Assembly (NCBI GenBank): GCA_938010045.1
Contig: CALLFZ010000021.1
Location: 42,185 to 106,184, forward strand
DNA: 64,000 bases
Direction of reading: 5' to 3'
Origin: an uncultured bacterium
Lineage (GTDB): Bacteria > Verrucomicrobiota > Kiritimatiellia > PWTM01
The translations under genes were made by a program, and so were the position numbers. Below are positions 27,099-34,485 of the stretch, in pieces; the first letter of the stretch is position 1; each line of letters starts with the position of its first letter. The notes beneath the pieces are model-generated. The model was not told the DNA's origin. It saw nothing but the letters and a program-made list of their open reading frames with translations, and made no database searches.

Positions 27099-27839
27099 AT
27101 GAACCGAGATTGGAACCAACTGGGTGCGCGTCTGAACAAGTGGCGACCTCCACCGGTGGATCCGCTTCCGAGCGCTCCGGTCGAACAGTGGAAATATGCC
27201 GGCCATAGCCTCGTCCCGGATCGTGAGGGACAGCCGGGCGGCACCGAGATCGGATCGCTCACCATCGAGCGGCGGCCCCACGGGGCGGCGTGGATACTTC
27301 GGGTCGTCGAGGAGATGCGAGTCGGCTTCACGACGATGCGGGTGACCGCGGAGATCGAGACCGGCGGCACGGGGCTGTGGACGCCTACGGCGTGGCGCCT
27401 GGGCGTTCGATGGACGGCGAACGATCCAGCGCGAGTGAACGCGGGCGAGCTCGACCAGGACCTCGCGGGCCGCGTTGAGAATGGGCAACTCGTGTGGTCG
27501 GCGCCGAAGGGGCGTTCCCGTCCAGCGCCCCCGACATGGACGGACCTCTGGTGCCTGTTCGCGGCGCTATCGCAGACCGACGGTCTCGCACTCCCCGTGG
27601 AGTTGGAGATGACCGAGCACATGGACGTGTGGAAACCGGCCCAACGCCTGACCGATGCCGGGGTGGTGAAGGTGACCGTCGGAGGCGCGACGCGGCCGTG
27701 GCGTGTTATCGAGCAGATTGGTCGGGGGGTGATGCCCTGGCGCTGGTGGCTGGACGAGGGCGGGCGCGTTGTGATGGCGGCTGGCGATCGGAAGGTGTGG
27801 TTGCGTACGGCCGTAAGTGCGACGGGGGACTTGCCATGA
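27099..27839 (+). CDS. Protein of unknown function, coupled to a sulfatase
   Basis: A 246-residue product from the ATG at 27099, without signal peptide or membrane segment. The N-terminal part has EQWKYAGHSLVPD and TIERRPHGAAWILRVVEEMRVGF, the middle TWTDLWCLFAALSQTDGLALPVELEM, and the end RVIEQIGRGVMPWRWWLDEGGRVVMAA. The alternating pattern suggests a beta-rich fold, loosely like DUF3108-type proteins that sense or bind conjugates; I cannot assign it. The stop overlaps the ATG of the following Tat-exported sulfatase (ATGA), implying linked expression, and it follows the LpxC-like gene by 44 bases. Confidence 0.65.
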   Translation: MNRDWNQLGARLNKWRPPPVDPLPSAPVEQWKYAGHSLVPDREGQPGGTEIGSLTIERRPHGAAWILRVVEEMRVGFTTMRVTAEIETGGTGLWTPTAWRLGVRWTANDPARVNAGELDQDLAGRVENGQLVWSAPKGRSRPAPPTWTDLWCLFAALSQTDGLALPVELEMTEHMDVWKPAQRLTDAGVVKVTVGGATRPWRVIEQIGRGVMPWRWWLDEGGRVVMAAGDRKVWLRTAVSATGDLP

Positions 27840-29233
27840 GCCTTCATCGCGGCATATCTCGACGTGAGTTCATCGTGGGGACCGCGGGTGGAGGTCTCAC
27901 GGCGATGCTGGGGGCCGGCCGCGCGCCGGCGGCGCCCCGGCGGCGCCCGCCGAATCTGTTGTTCATCCATACCGATCAGCAGCACGCCGATACCGTCTCA
28001 GCCTGGGGCTGCCCGCACGCGCGCACACCGGCCATGGACCGGCTGGCGGCGATGGGCGTTTCGTTCGAACTCTCGTACTCGGCCAATCCGGTGTGCTGTC
28101 CGGCCCGTGCCGCTTGGTACACTGGCCGGCCGACCCTCGAGAACGGCGTGATCATGAACGATCGTTATCCGATTGCGCCGGACATGCCCGATCTCGGCCA
28201 GTGGCTCGGCGCGCGCGGTTACGACGCGGTCTATGCCGGCAAATGGCACGTGACCGGCCGCCCGTTCACGAAAAGTTTCCGTGTGCTCACGCCTGGCACC
28301 GGGATCGGCGAGCTCACCGACACCGCCGTCGCGAGGGCCGCGGAGGGCTTTCTGCGCTCTCGCCGGCCGGGCGATCCGCCCTTCTTCCTGAACGTGGGGT
28401 TGCTGCAGCCGCATGACTGTTGCTATTGGGTGTTCGAGCACACCGACGACACGGTCCGAACGCGGATCACAGCGCTGCCCGAGGACCTGCCGCCGCTGCC
28501 CCCAAACCATTCGGTTGTGCCTTCCCCCGAACCGACACTTCTGAAGAATCGGCGTGGGGAGACGTCCCCCGCCGTCCGTTGGTCACAGCGGCAGTGGCGC
28601 TGGTATCTCTGGAACTACCACCGGATGGTCGAAATGGCCGACGCCGAAATCGGCCGCTTGCTCGACGCGCTCGAAGAGACCGGCCTCATCGAGAACACCG
28701 TGATCGTCTGGAGCGCCGATCACGGCGACGGGCTCGGCCGCCACGGACTGACGTCGAAGATGTTTCTCTACGACGAGGCTGCGCGCGTGCCACTTGTCGT
28801 GGTCGGACCCGGCCGTGCGGGCGGCGGCCGGCGCGACCGGACCCATCTGGTCACGGGACTCGACATCGCGCCGACGCTCTGCGATTTCGCGGGTGTCGAA
28901 TCCCTGCCCAACGCGCGCGGCCTCAGCCTGCGGCCGCTGGTCGAGGGTCAGTCGCGCCCCACGTGGCGGGAGTGTCTCTTCGCGGAAACCCACGGCACGG
29001 GGCGGATGGTGCGCACGCCCGAGTACAAGCTCATCACGTACCGGGGCGACCCGGCCGAGCAGTTGTTCGACATGCGCACCGATCCCCACGAGACGGTGAA
29101 CCTCGCCGGCGAAGCCGCGCGGGCGGACGTCGTCCGCGAGCTGCATCGCCGCCTCGACGAGTGGGAACGCACGCTCGAGATTCGAAACGTCGAGCCGCGC
29201 AGAGAGCAACCCGCGAGGCGGGCAGGGGCCTGA
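27836..29233 (+). CDS. Tat-exported type I sulfatase
   Basis: A 465-residue sulfatase with a twin-arginine signal (ISRREFIVGTAGGGL) at about 7-21. NLLFIHTDQQHADTVSAWG gives the metal ligands, and the formylglycine motif is VCCPARAAWYTG, C-x-P-x-R with Cys87 as modified residue; GKWHVTG and SADHGDGLGRHGL follow. The DQQH variant is common in heparan- and choline-sulfatase-like groups, so the substrate differs from the sulfatase at 24188. The ATG at 27836 is fixed by the ATGA overlap with the unknown gene; the frame upstream to 27494 is a shadow. Tat export suggests folding before secretion. Confidence 0.92.
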   Translation: MSLHRGISRREFIVGTAGGGLTAMLGAGRAPAAPRRRPPNLLFIHTDQQHADTVSAWGCPHARTPAMDRLAAMGVSFELSYSANPVCCPARAAWYTGRPTLENGVIMNDRYPIAPDMPDLGQWLGARGYDAVYAGKWHVTGRPFTKSFRVLTPGTGIGELTDTAVARAAEGFLRSRRPGDPPFFLNVGLLQPHDCCYWVFEHTDDTVRTRITALPEDLPPLPPNHSVVPSPEPTLLKNRRGETSPAVRWSQRQWRWYLWNYHRMVEMADAEIGRLLDALEETGLIENTVIVWSADHGDGLGRHGLTSKMFLYDEAARVPLVVVGPGRAGGGRRDRTHLVTGLDIAPTLCDFAGVESLPNARGLSLRPLVEGQSRPTWRECLFAETHGTGRMVRTPEYKLITYRGDPAEQLFDMRTDPHETVNLAGEAARADVVRELHRRLDEWERTLEIRNVEPRREQPARRAGA

Positions 29234-29330
29234 TGCGATCTGCGGTTCACTTCAGCGCCGCTGGCGTGCCCACGACCGCCGCTCGGGGACAGATCTCGCC
29301 CCCGCCAGAGACTCACTCCGGAGGTTCGAA

Positions 29331-30185
29331 GTGAAGAAATCGGGGCGCATGCTGGCGGTCCTGGTGGGTTGTGCGCTCGGGTGGAGTCCGCTCCGCGCGT
29401 CGGCCTTCAAGGTGTACATCTTCGCCGACATGGAAGGCTGCACCGGCATCGACCACCCCTCCCAGATCCGGGAGGAACGGGCGGCGGAGGGGGTGGCGGC
29501 GATGGAGGGTGACATCAACGCTTGCGTCGCGGCTTGTGTCGAGGCGGGGGCGACGGTCGTGGTGGTCCGCGACGGGCACGGCAGCGGAAGCAACGTCGCC
29601 CCCGAACGAATTGACCGACGTGCGGAGTTGATTCAGGGCCCTTCGGGCGCCCACCGTTACCCGCGGATTGAGGGTGCCGAGGCCGTGATCCTGCTCGGCT
29701 ACCACGCGAAGTCGTTGACACCCGGCGGCGTGCTGGCTCATTCGTATTCGTCACAGTCCATTCAGCGCATGTTTCTCAACGGCCGCGAGGTGGGCGAGAT
29801 CGGCGTGGACGCGGTGATCGCCGGCGAGCACGGCGTGCCGGTGGTGCTGGTGATCGGTGACGACAAGACCTGCGCGGAAGCGCGCGAATGGATTCCCGGC
29901 GTCGTGACCTGCGAGACAAAGGAGGGCACAGGCCCCCAGAGCGCCAAGCGGCTTCCCGCCGATGAGGCCCGCCGCCGCATCCGCGAGGCGACGCTGGAGG
30001 CGCTCCGTCGGCGGCGGGACATCCCGCTGGTGCGCACCGAGTATCCCGCGGCGATTCGATGGGAACGGCTGCCCAAGGGATCGCGGCGCACCTATGATCC
30101 AGACTTCGTGCCCGTAGCGGACCCGCGGATCGAAGAACGGACCGGCGACCGCGTCGAGGCACTTCTGCTGGGACCTTGGCGATGA
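29331..30185 (+). CDS. Secreted M55 family peptidase (DppA-like D-aminopeptidase)
   Basis: A 284-residue protein with a signal peptide (about 1-24, ending LRASA). M55 motifs are visible: FADMEGCTGI (the DxEG metal site), VRDGHGSGSN, ILLGYHAKS and HSYSSQSIQRMFLNG with EIGVDAVIAGEHGVPVV. DppA of Bacillus is a cytosolic zinc D-aminopeptidase; an export signal is a departure and suggests a role on cell-wall D-amino-acid peptides or extracellular peptides. GGAGG lies at about 29321, well placed for the ATG. It closes the sulfatase region and is followed by an unrelated permease. Confidence 0.87.
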   Translation: MKKSGRMLAVLVGCALGWSPLRASAFKVYIFADMEGCTGIDHPSQIREERAAEGVAAMEGDINACVAACVEAGATVVVVRDGHGSGSNVAPERIDRRAELIQGPSGAHRYPRIEGAEAVILLGYHAKSLTPGGVLAHSYSSQSIQRMFLNGREVGEIGVDAVIAGEHGVPVVLVIGDDKTCAEAREWIPGVVTCETKEGTGPQSAKRLPADEARRRIREATLEALRRRRDIPLVRTEYPAAIRWERLPKGSRRTYDPDFVPVADPRIEERTGDRVEALLLGPWR

Positions 30186-30279
30186 CGAGACCCGCGGATG
30201 ACTTCGCTGATTCGCGCACCCAGGGGGGTCGAGCGCGCCGGCTCCCAGCCGCGGACTCGCGTGGCCGCCGTTGGGCATC

Positions 30280-31206
30280 ATGACCGCGATTTCGTACATC
30301 GCGTTCGTCGGGCTCGGCGGTTGGGTGGGTTGGCTGGCCACGTTGTACGGCGCGGGCGGCGGTTGGGCGGTGGCACCGATTCTCATGTGGACCGGCCGCT
30401 CTCCGGTGGTGGCGGTCGGTACGAGCCTCGCGATGGTGGCGGCGACGGGTTTGGCGGGACTCTGGCAGCACTCGCGACGGGGGGCGATTCGTTGGTCGGC
30501 CGTGGGCTGGTCGGCGGTCGCTTGCGCGATCGGCGCCGAGGCGGGCCGCCGCCTGCTTCTGTGGTTGGAGCCGACCGGCCGCGCGGACGTACTGGTGAGC
30601 GGGACCCTCTCGGTTGTGCTACTGCTCACGGGTATGCGCATGATCTCCGGTTGGGGTGCCGCCGCGTCGGCCCCCGGCGTGGCCGGCGGCTTGGCCGCCC
30701 GCCGCTGGCGAGACTGGATCGCGTTTGGCGTTCCCGTGGGGTTGATCGGCGGCATGAGCGGACTGGGAGGCGGGCTGATGGCCGTGCCGTGGCTTACGCT
30801 CCGGTTGCGCCTCGACCATCGCGAGGCTGTGCCGATCAGCCTGGGCGCGGTGGCGGCGACCGGGTTGTGGGGCGCGCTGCGATACGGTGCGGCCGGGCGG
30901 GTGGACTGGGGCGCAGCAGCATGTCTGGCGGCCGGCTCCGTGCTCGGTACTCGCGTGGGCGTCCGTGCGTGCCGGGGCGCGTCGCGCGGTCAGTTTTTGC
31001 GTGCGTTCGGCGTGCTGCTCGCGACCGCAGCGATCGCGCTGCTGCTCGACCTCGCCGGGCTGAGGCGCGCCGCGCACGGCTTGCTGGGGTTGATTCTCGT
31101 GGCGGCCGGCGCGATGGTCTGGATGGACGGGCCTCAGGCCGCGATCGCGAGCCGCCCGACCGGATCGAATGTCGCCGAGCGACCATCTCCGCCGCCAACT
31201 CGATGA
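30280..31206 (+). CDS. TauE/SafE (TSUP) family membrane permease
   Basis: A 308-residue, very hydrophobic protein with about eight membrane segments in two repeats. Each repeat has the TSUP Gly-rich pattern: TLYGAGGGWAVAPILMW near the start and GLIGGMSGLGGGLMAVPWLTL in the middle, each followed by AVxxSLAxVAATG-like helices. The family exports or imports sulfite, sulfonates or sulfoacetate. Nearby sulfatases make sulfite or sulfate handling plausible, but the substrate is inferred. The ATG at 30280 was chosen over an upstream in-frame TTG at 30271. The 3' end overlaps uvrC by 38 bases. Confidence 0.85.
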   Translation: MTAISYIAFVGLGGWVGWLATLYGAGGGWAVAPILMWTGRSPVVAVGTSLAMVAATGLAGLWQHSRRGAIRWSAVGWSAVACAIGAEAGRRLLLWLEPTGRADVLVSGTLSVVLLLTGMRMISGWGAAASAPGVAGGLAARRWRDWIAFGVPVGLIGGMSGLGGGLMAVPWLTLRLRLDHREAVPISLGAVAATGLWGALRYGAAGRVDWGAAACLAAGSVLGTRVGVRACRGASRGQFLRAFGVLLATAAIALLLDLAGLRRAAHGLLGLILVAAGAMVWMDGPQAAIASRPTGSNVAERPSPPPTR

Positions 31207-32683
31207 GCTGCCCGACGCGCCCGGCGTCTACATCTTCCGCGACGCCGCGGGCGATGTGATTTACATCGGTAAGGCACGCTCATTGCGCCGACGCGTGCGG
31301 TCGTATTTTGCCGCCGCCGCACGACGCCGCGGCGACCCGAAACTGCGCAGCCTCGTCCACTCCATCGGAGATCTCGACGTGCTGCCGTTGCGCACCGAGG
31401 CCGAGGCGGCCGTGATGGAGGGGCGCCTGATCAAGGAACACCGACCCCGCTACAACATCGCGTTCCGCGACGACAAACGCTTCCTGCTGCTGCGCGTCGA
31501 TCCCCGCGACCCCTGGCCGCGCTTCACGCTCGCGCGCATCCGCCGCGACGACGGCGCGCTGTGGTTCGGCCCGTACCCCTCGGCTGTCGTGGCGCGCGTC
31601 ACGCTCGACTTCCTCGGAAAACAGTTTGGCCTCCGCGCCTGCCGTCCGCGCGTGCCCGGCCCCGAGGACCACCGCCACTGCCACGCCGACATCATCCGCC
31701 ACTGCAGTGCGCCCTGCCTCGGCCGTAGTTCGGAGACGGTGTACCGCGAGCGCGTTGAGCAGGCCTGCCGCTTTCTGCGCGGCGACGACCCAGAGCGGCG
31801 CCGCCTGATCGACGACGCGATGCGACAGGCGGCCGCGACGCTCGACTTCGAGCGCGCCGCGGCGCTGCGCGACCTCGGGCGGGCGCTCGATCGCGCGGTG
31901 CGTGAGCGCTCGCTGGCCCGGCGAACGCCCGAACTGCACGCGGCGGTCGCGCGCGCGGGAATGGCCGAGCTCGCAACACGCCTGGGCCTGGCCCGCGTGC
32001 CGCGCGTCATGGAGTGCTACGACATTTCCAACATCAGCGGCACGCTTGCCGTGGGCAGCCTCGTCCGCTCCGATGACGGCCTGCCGCAGCGCTCTCGCTA
32101 CCGACGGTTCCGCATCCGCGCCGTCGGCGGGCCGGACGACGCCGCCATGATCGCCGAGGTCGTGCGGCGCCGGCTCGACCGCGCACGCGCCGCCGAGCCC
32201 GACTGGGCGCCGCCCGACCTCATCGTCGTCGATGGCGGCATCACCCAAGTGCGCGCCGCGAAGGCCGCGGCGCGCGCGATGGGATTCGAGACCCTGCCAA
32301 TCATGGGGCTCGCGAAGCGCTTGGACCACGTGATCCATGGCCCCGACGGCGCCGAGGGTATCGTCGAGATTCCTCGCGAATCGCCCGCGCTCGCGGTCGT
32401 GCAGGCGCTGCGCGACGAGGCCCACCGCTTCGCCCTCGCGTACCACCGCCGACTGCGCGCGCGACGCCTTTCCGAGTCGCTGCTCGATGAGATCGACGGC
32501 ATCGGGCCAAAGCGAAAGTTGGCGTTGCTACAACATTTCGGCTCGGTGGCGCGTCTGCGTCGCGCCGCGGTGAAGGACATTGCCGCCGTGCCCGGCATTG
32601 GGATGAGGCTTGCGCGCGAAATCGCCGCCGCGCTGGCCGGACCGGCGTTTGAACCGGTCAGCGAACCATCTCGATCGACGTGA
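31169..32683 (+). CDS. uvrC: Excinuclease ABC subunit UvrC (short form)
   Basis: Nucleotide-excision-repair nuclease, 504 residues against a usual 590-620. N-terminal GIY-YIG domain at about 12-90 (APGVYIFRDAAGDVIYIGKARSLRRRV), Cys residues near 152-187, a UVR motif at about 210-245 (AAATLDFERAAALRDL), the RNase H-like nuclease about 280-430 with MECYDISNISG, VVDGG and RDEAHRFA, then helix-hairpin-helix repeats to the end (DEIDGIGPKRKLALL, AAVPGIGMRLA). The catalytic motif CFDISH is CYDISN here. It overlaps the upstream permease by 38 bases and the convergent lipoprotein gene by 26. Confidence 0.93.
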   Translation: MSPSDHLRRQLDELPDAPGVYIFRDAAGDVIYIGKARSLRRRVRSYFAAAARRRGDPKLRSLVHSIGDLDVLPLRTEAEAAVMEGRLIKEHRPRYNIAFRDDKRFLLLRVDPRDPWPRFTLARIRRDDGALWFGPYPSAVVARVTLDFLGKQFGLRACRPRVPGPEDHRHCHADIIRHCSAPCLGRSSETVYRERVEQACRFLRGDDPERRRLIDDAMRQAAATLDFERAAALRDLGRALDRAVRERSLARRTPELHAAVARAGMAELATRLGLARVPRVMECYDISNISGTLAVGSLVRSDDGLPQRSRYRRFRIRAVGGPDDAAMIAEVVRRRLDRARAAEPDWAPPDLIVVDGGITQVRAAKAAARAMGFETLPIMGLAKRLDHVIHGPDGAEGIVEIPRESPALAVVQALRDEAHRFALAYHRRLRARRLSESLLDEIDGIGPKRKLALLQHFGSVARLRRAAVKDIAAVPGIGMRLAREIAAALAGPAFEPVSEPSRST

Positions 32684-33116
32684 CTTTGCCGTCTCGGAAC
32701 TCGATCCGTGCGGCGTCGCGCTCGCGCCAGGCGGTGCGGTAGCTCCAGAAGATATCGGGATACCAGCGATAGACTCCGCTCGCGGTTCGGTAGGGCCAGT
32801 ATACTGGCACGGGCTCCGACCACGTCTCCGGAACAGCGTCGGTGTACACCCAGATCACCGTTTCGCCTTCAGGAGAAACGCGCGTGATCACGCGGTCGGG
32901 ACGGCCGAGCGCGAGGCGGACCATGTCGTGCGTGAAGCCCGGCTCCACTCGTCCCTGTCGGACCTTCGCTTGGATGTCCGGCGGGAACGTGGCGAACAGG
33001 TCCGCGTGCCGGCGGATCCGGTCCTGCGGCGTGGTCGCACAACCCGCGGCAGTCAGCAGCACGAGCGCGATCAGCGCCCTGGCGGCCGCTAGGTTTCGCT
33101 CGAAACTAGGGGACAT
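32658..33116 (-). CDS. Lipoprotein, BamE/SmpA-like
   Basis: A 152-residue protein with a lipoprotein signal (ALIALVLLTAAGC, lipidated Cys at about 26). The mature part has DIQAKVRQGRVEPGFTHDMVRLALGRPDRVITRVSPEGETVIWVY, the helix-turn-strand pattern of BamE/OmlA-like folds, followed by a Tyr/Trp-rich stretch. Such proteins sit in the outer membrane, some as parts of assembly machinery; the exact role here is unknown. It overlaps the upstream LysM gene by 11 bases, so the two form an operon, and its 3' end runs 26 bases into the convergent uvrC. Confidence 0.75.
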   Translation of the reverse strand: MSPSFERNLAAARALIALVLLTAAGCATTPQDRIRRHADLFATFPPDIQAKVRQGRVEPGFTHDMVRLALGRPDRVITRVSPEGETVIWVYTDAVPETWSEPVPVYWPYRTASGVYRWYPDIFWSYRTAWRERDAARIEFRDGKVTSIEMVR

Positions 33117-33660
33117 TGAGCTTCTGTCCTACCTTCAACTTCGAGGGATTGACGTCCGGATTGGCCTGCTGCAGGGCGTTCAGGGAGACACCCAGTTTCT
33201 TCGCGATGGCGCCCAGCGTGTCTCCCGATTCCACCGTGTAGGTTGTACTCGGCGACGGGGCGGAGGGCGATGCGGTGGCGGGCTGGGGCGCGGCCGGCGG
33301 TGCGGCGGCGGCCGGCGGCAGCGTGGCCACGGCCGGCTTCCGCTCTTGCGCGGCCACCTCGGCGAGCCGGCGCGCCAGCTCCGTGATCCGCAGGTCGGTG
33401 TCGTTCATGCGCTTCACGATCGTGTCCAACGCGCGGTTGACCTGTCCGGCAAGGTTACGCGCCGGCTCCTCCGCTCGCGTGGGGATCGTGGCGCGCACGT
33501 CGTCGATCTCCGCCCGCAATGTCCGAAGTTCCCGCCGCGCCGCGATTCCCGTGACCATACCGGCGATCCCCACCGCCAACGCGACGGCCGCCGTCACCAG
33601 CGGCAGCGCCCGCGCGGCGGACGGCCGGCTGCCTCCCGAGGACGTCACATCGTTCATCAT
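33106..33660 (-). CDS. Membrane-anchored LysM protein
   Basis: A 184-residue protein: a membrane anchor at about 20-41 (LVTAAVALAVGIAGMVTGIAA), a coiled-coil-like stretch at about 42-105 (LRAEIDDVRATI and ITELARRLAEVAAQE), an Ala/Pro linker, and one LysM domain at about 141-184 (YTVESGDTLGAIAKKLGVSLNALQQANPDVNPSKLKVGQKLNVP region). LysM binds peptidoglycan GlcNAc, so the protein probably tethers the inner membrane to the wall. GAGGAG precedes the start; two ATGs are adjacent (33660 and 33657). A promoter with an overlapping palindrome lies just upstream. Confidence 0.82.
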   Translation of the reverse strand: MMNDVTSSGGSRPSAARALPLVTAAVALAVGIAGMVTGIAARRELRTLRAEIDDVRATIPTRAEEPARNLAGQVNRALDTIVKRMNDTDLRITELARRLAEVAAQERKPAVATLPPAAAAPPAAPQPATASPSAPSPSTTYTVESGDTLGAIAKKLGVSLNALQQANPDVNPSKLKVGQKLNVP

Positions 33661-33670
33661 GGTGGCTCCT

Positions 33671-33707
33671 CAAGCGGCGATAATAGGGCGTCGCCGCTGC
33701 GGATCAC
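33671..33707 (-). promoter_or_regulatory. Promoter with overlapping palindrome for the LysM operon
   Basis: On the minus strand TATTAT (33683-33678) lies 18 bases downstream of TTGTGA (33707-33702), a reasonable sigma-70-like pair ahead of the LysM gene at 33660. A perfect inverted repeat, AGCGGCGA and TCGCCGCT with a 10-base centre (33671-33696), encloses the -10 hexamer, so it could be an operator or an early-transcript hairpin. Confidence 0.45.
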
Positions 33708-33796
33708 AAGCCAATCACATCGGCGCCGGTCATGTCCATGCCGCCGAGTAATAGAGCGTATTCACGACACGGTCGGGATGGAACGTGAACCGCTTG

Positions 33797-33841
33797 TCCA
33801 ACGATTGGACGCAGCAGCTGGGGCGGCGTCCAAGGGTTGGA
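33797..33841. repeat. TCCAANNNTTGGA palindromes, copies 2 and 3
   Basis: TCCAACGATTGGA (33797-33809) and TCCAAGGGTTGGA (33829-33841), 32 bp apart start-to-start, or about three helical turns. Same arms as at 12276 and 62608. Confidence 0.5.
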
Positions 33842-34253
33842 AACGACGTGCGCGCGGCATGAATAGACTCTGGTGGGCCGGCGGCCTACCCGGAGGCACG
33901 TCATGGCCTGGGCAGTGTTTGGTGGCATCGCCTGTTCAGGGCACATGGGGGGGCGACCTGCTCCGTGTTGAGCCAATTGCGCCGTGGAGTGTCTTGAGGG
34001 GTGAGACGAGCGGGTGGAGGCGGAACGGGGCAAACATCTCCGTGATAGAACCGAACAACCTCGGCTTCCGCCGTGTCCACCGTCGCTTCGGCCTCTGGAG
34101 CGCGGCTTCGAAATCACCCTCTTCCTTCCTTGGATCATTTTTCTTCGGATTCCGGCCTGCGCCCGTCTGGGTGAGAGCTCGCCGCGCCGGCGATCGTCGA
34201 ACCGTTGGGTCGGGTGGAACTCGCCCCTCTCATGGCCTCCGATGAAGTTGGAG

Positions 34254-34273
34254 GGACGGCGTCCTCGCCGTCC
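34254..34273. repeat. Perfect 8-bp inverted repeat in intergenic DNA
   Basis: Arms GGACGGCG and CGCCGTCC around TCCT form a compact hairpin on either strand. No T-run follows, so a terminator role is doubtful; it may be a dispersed REP-type palindrome. Confidence 0.4.
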
Positions 34274-34485
34274 GCGACAGCTGAAGCGTCGAAAAATTCG
34301 TTTCTTTTGCCGAGCGGCGAAAAAACGGCGACTGGCGCGGGGTCGTTGGGGCCAACGATGTTCGCCCCCCTTTCGCCAACACTTGGATGTACCGCGTATC
34401 CCTCACGGCGCCATCCGCTGACGTGCTCCGTGTTCTCCTTGTGTCAATCCGGGGCGGCCGTTAGAGTAAGGCTGGAGAAGCGCAC

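Larger units (their letters stand above)
33708..34485. other. Gene-poor intergenic region with several short palindromes
   Basis: About 780 bases between the LysM promoter and the GH29 gene. Open frames here have no protein-like character. It contains two TCCAANNNTTGGA palindromes (33797-33809 and 33829-33841, 32 bp apart), an 8-bp inverted repeat GGACGGCG/CGCCGTCC at 34254-34273, and one copy of the CGTTGGGGCCAACGATG element around 34332-34364. I see no tRNA or known RNA. Confidence 0.6.

Noticed and set aside
15195..30185. Whole region as a horizontally acquired island
   Set aside because: No integrase, tRNA junction or clear compositional break flanks it; the GC bias looks like the rest of the window.
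32842..34245. 467-codon plus-strand open frame across the LysM gene and the gap
   Set aside because: It is antisense to the LysM gene and then runs through non-coding DNA without protein-like composition.
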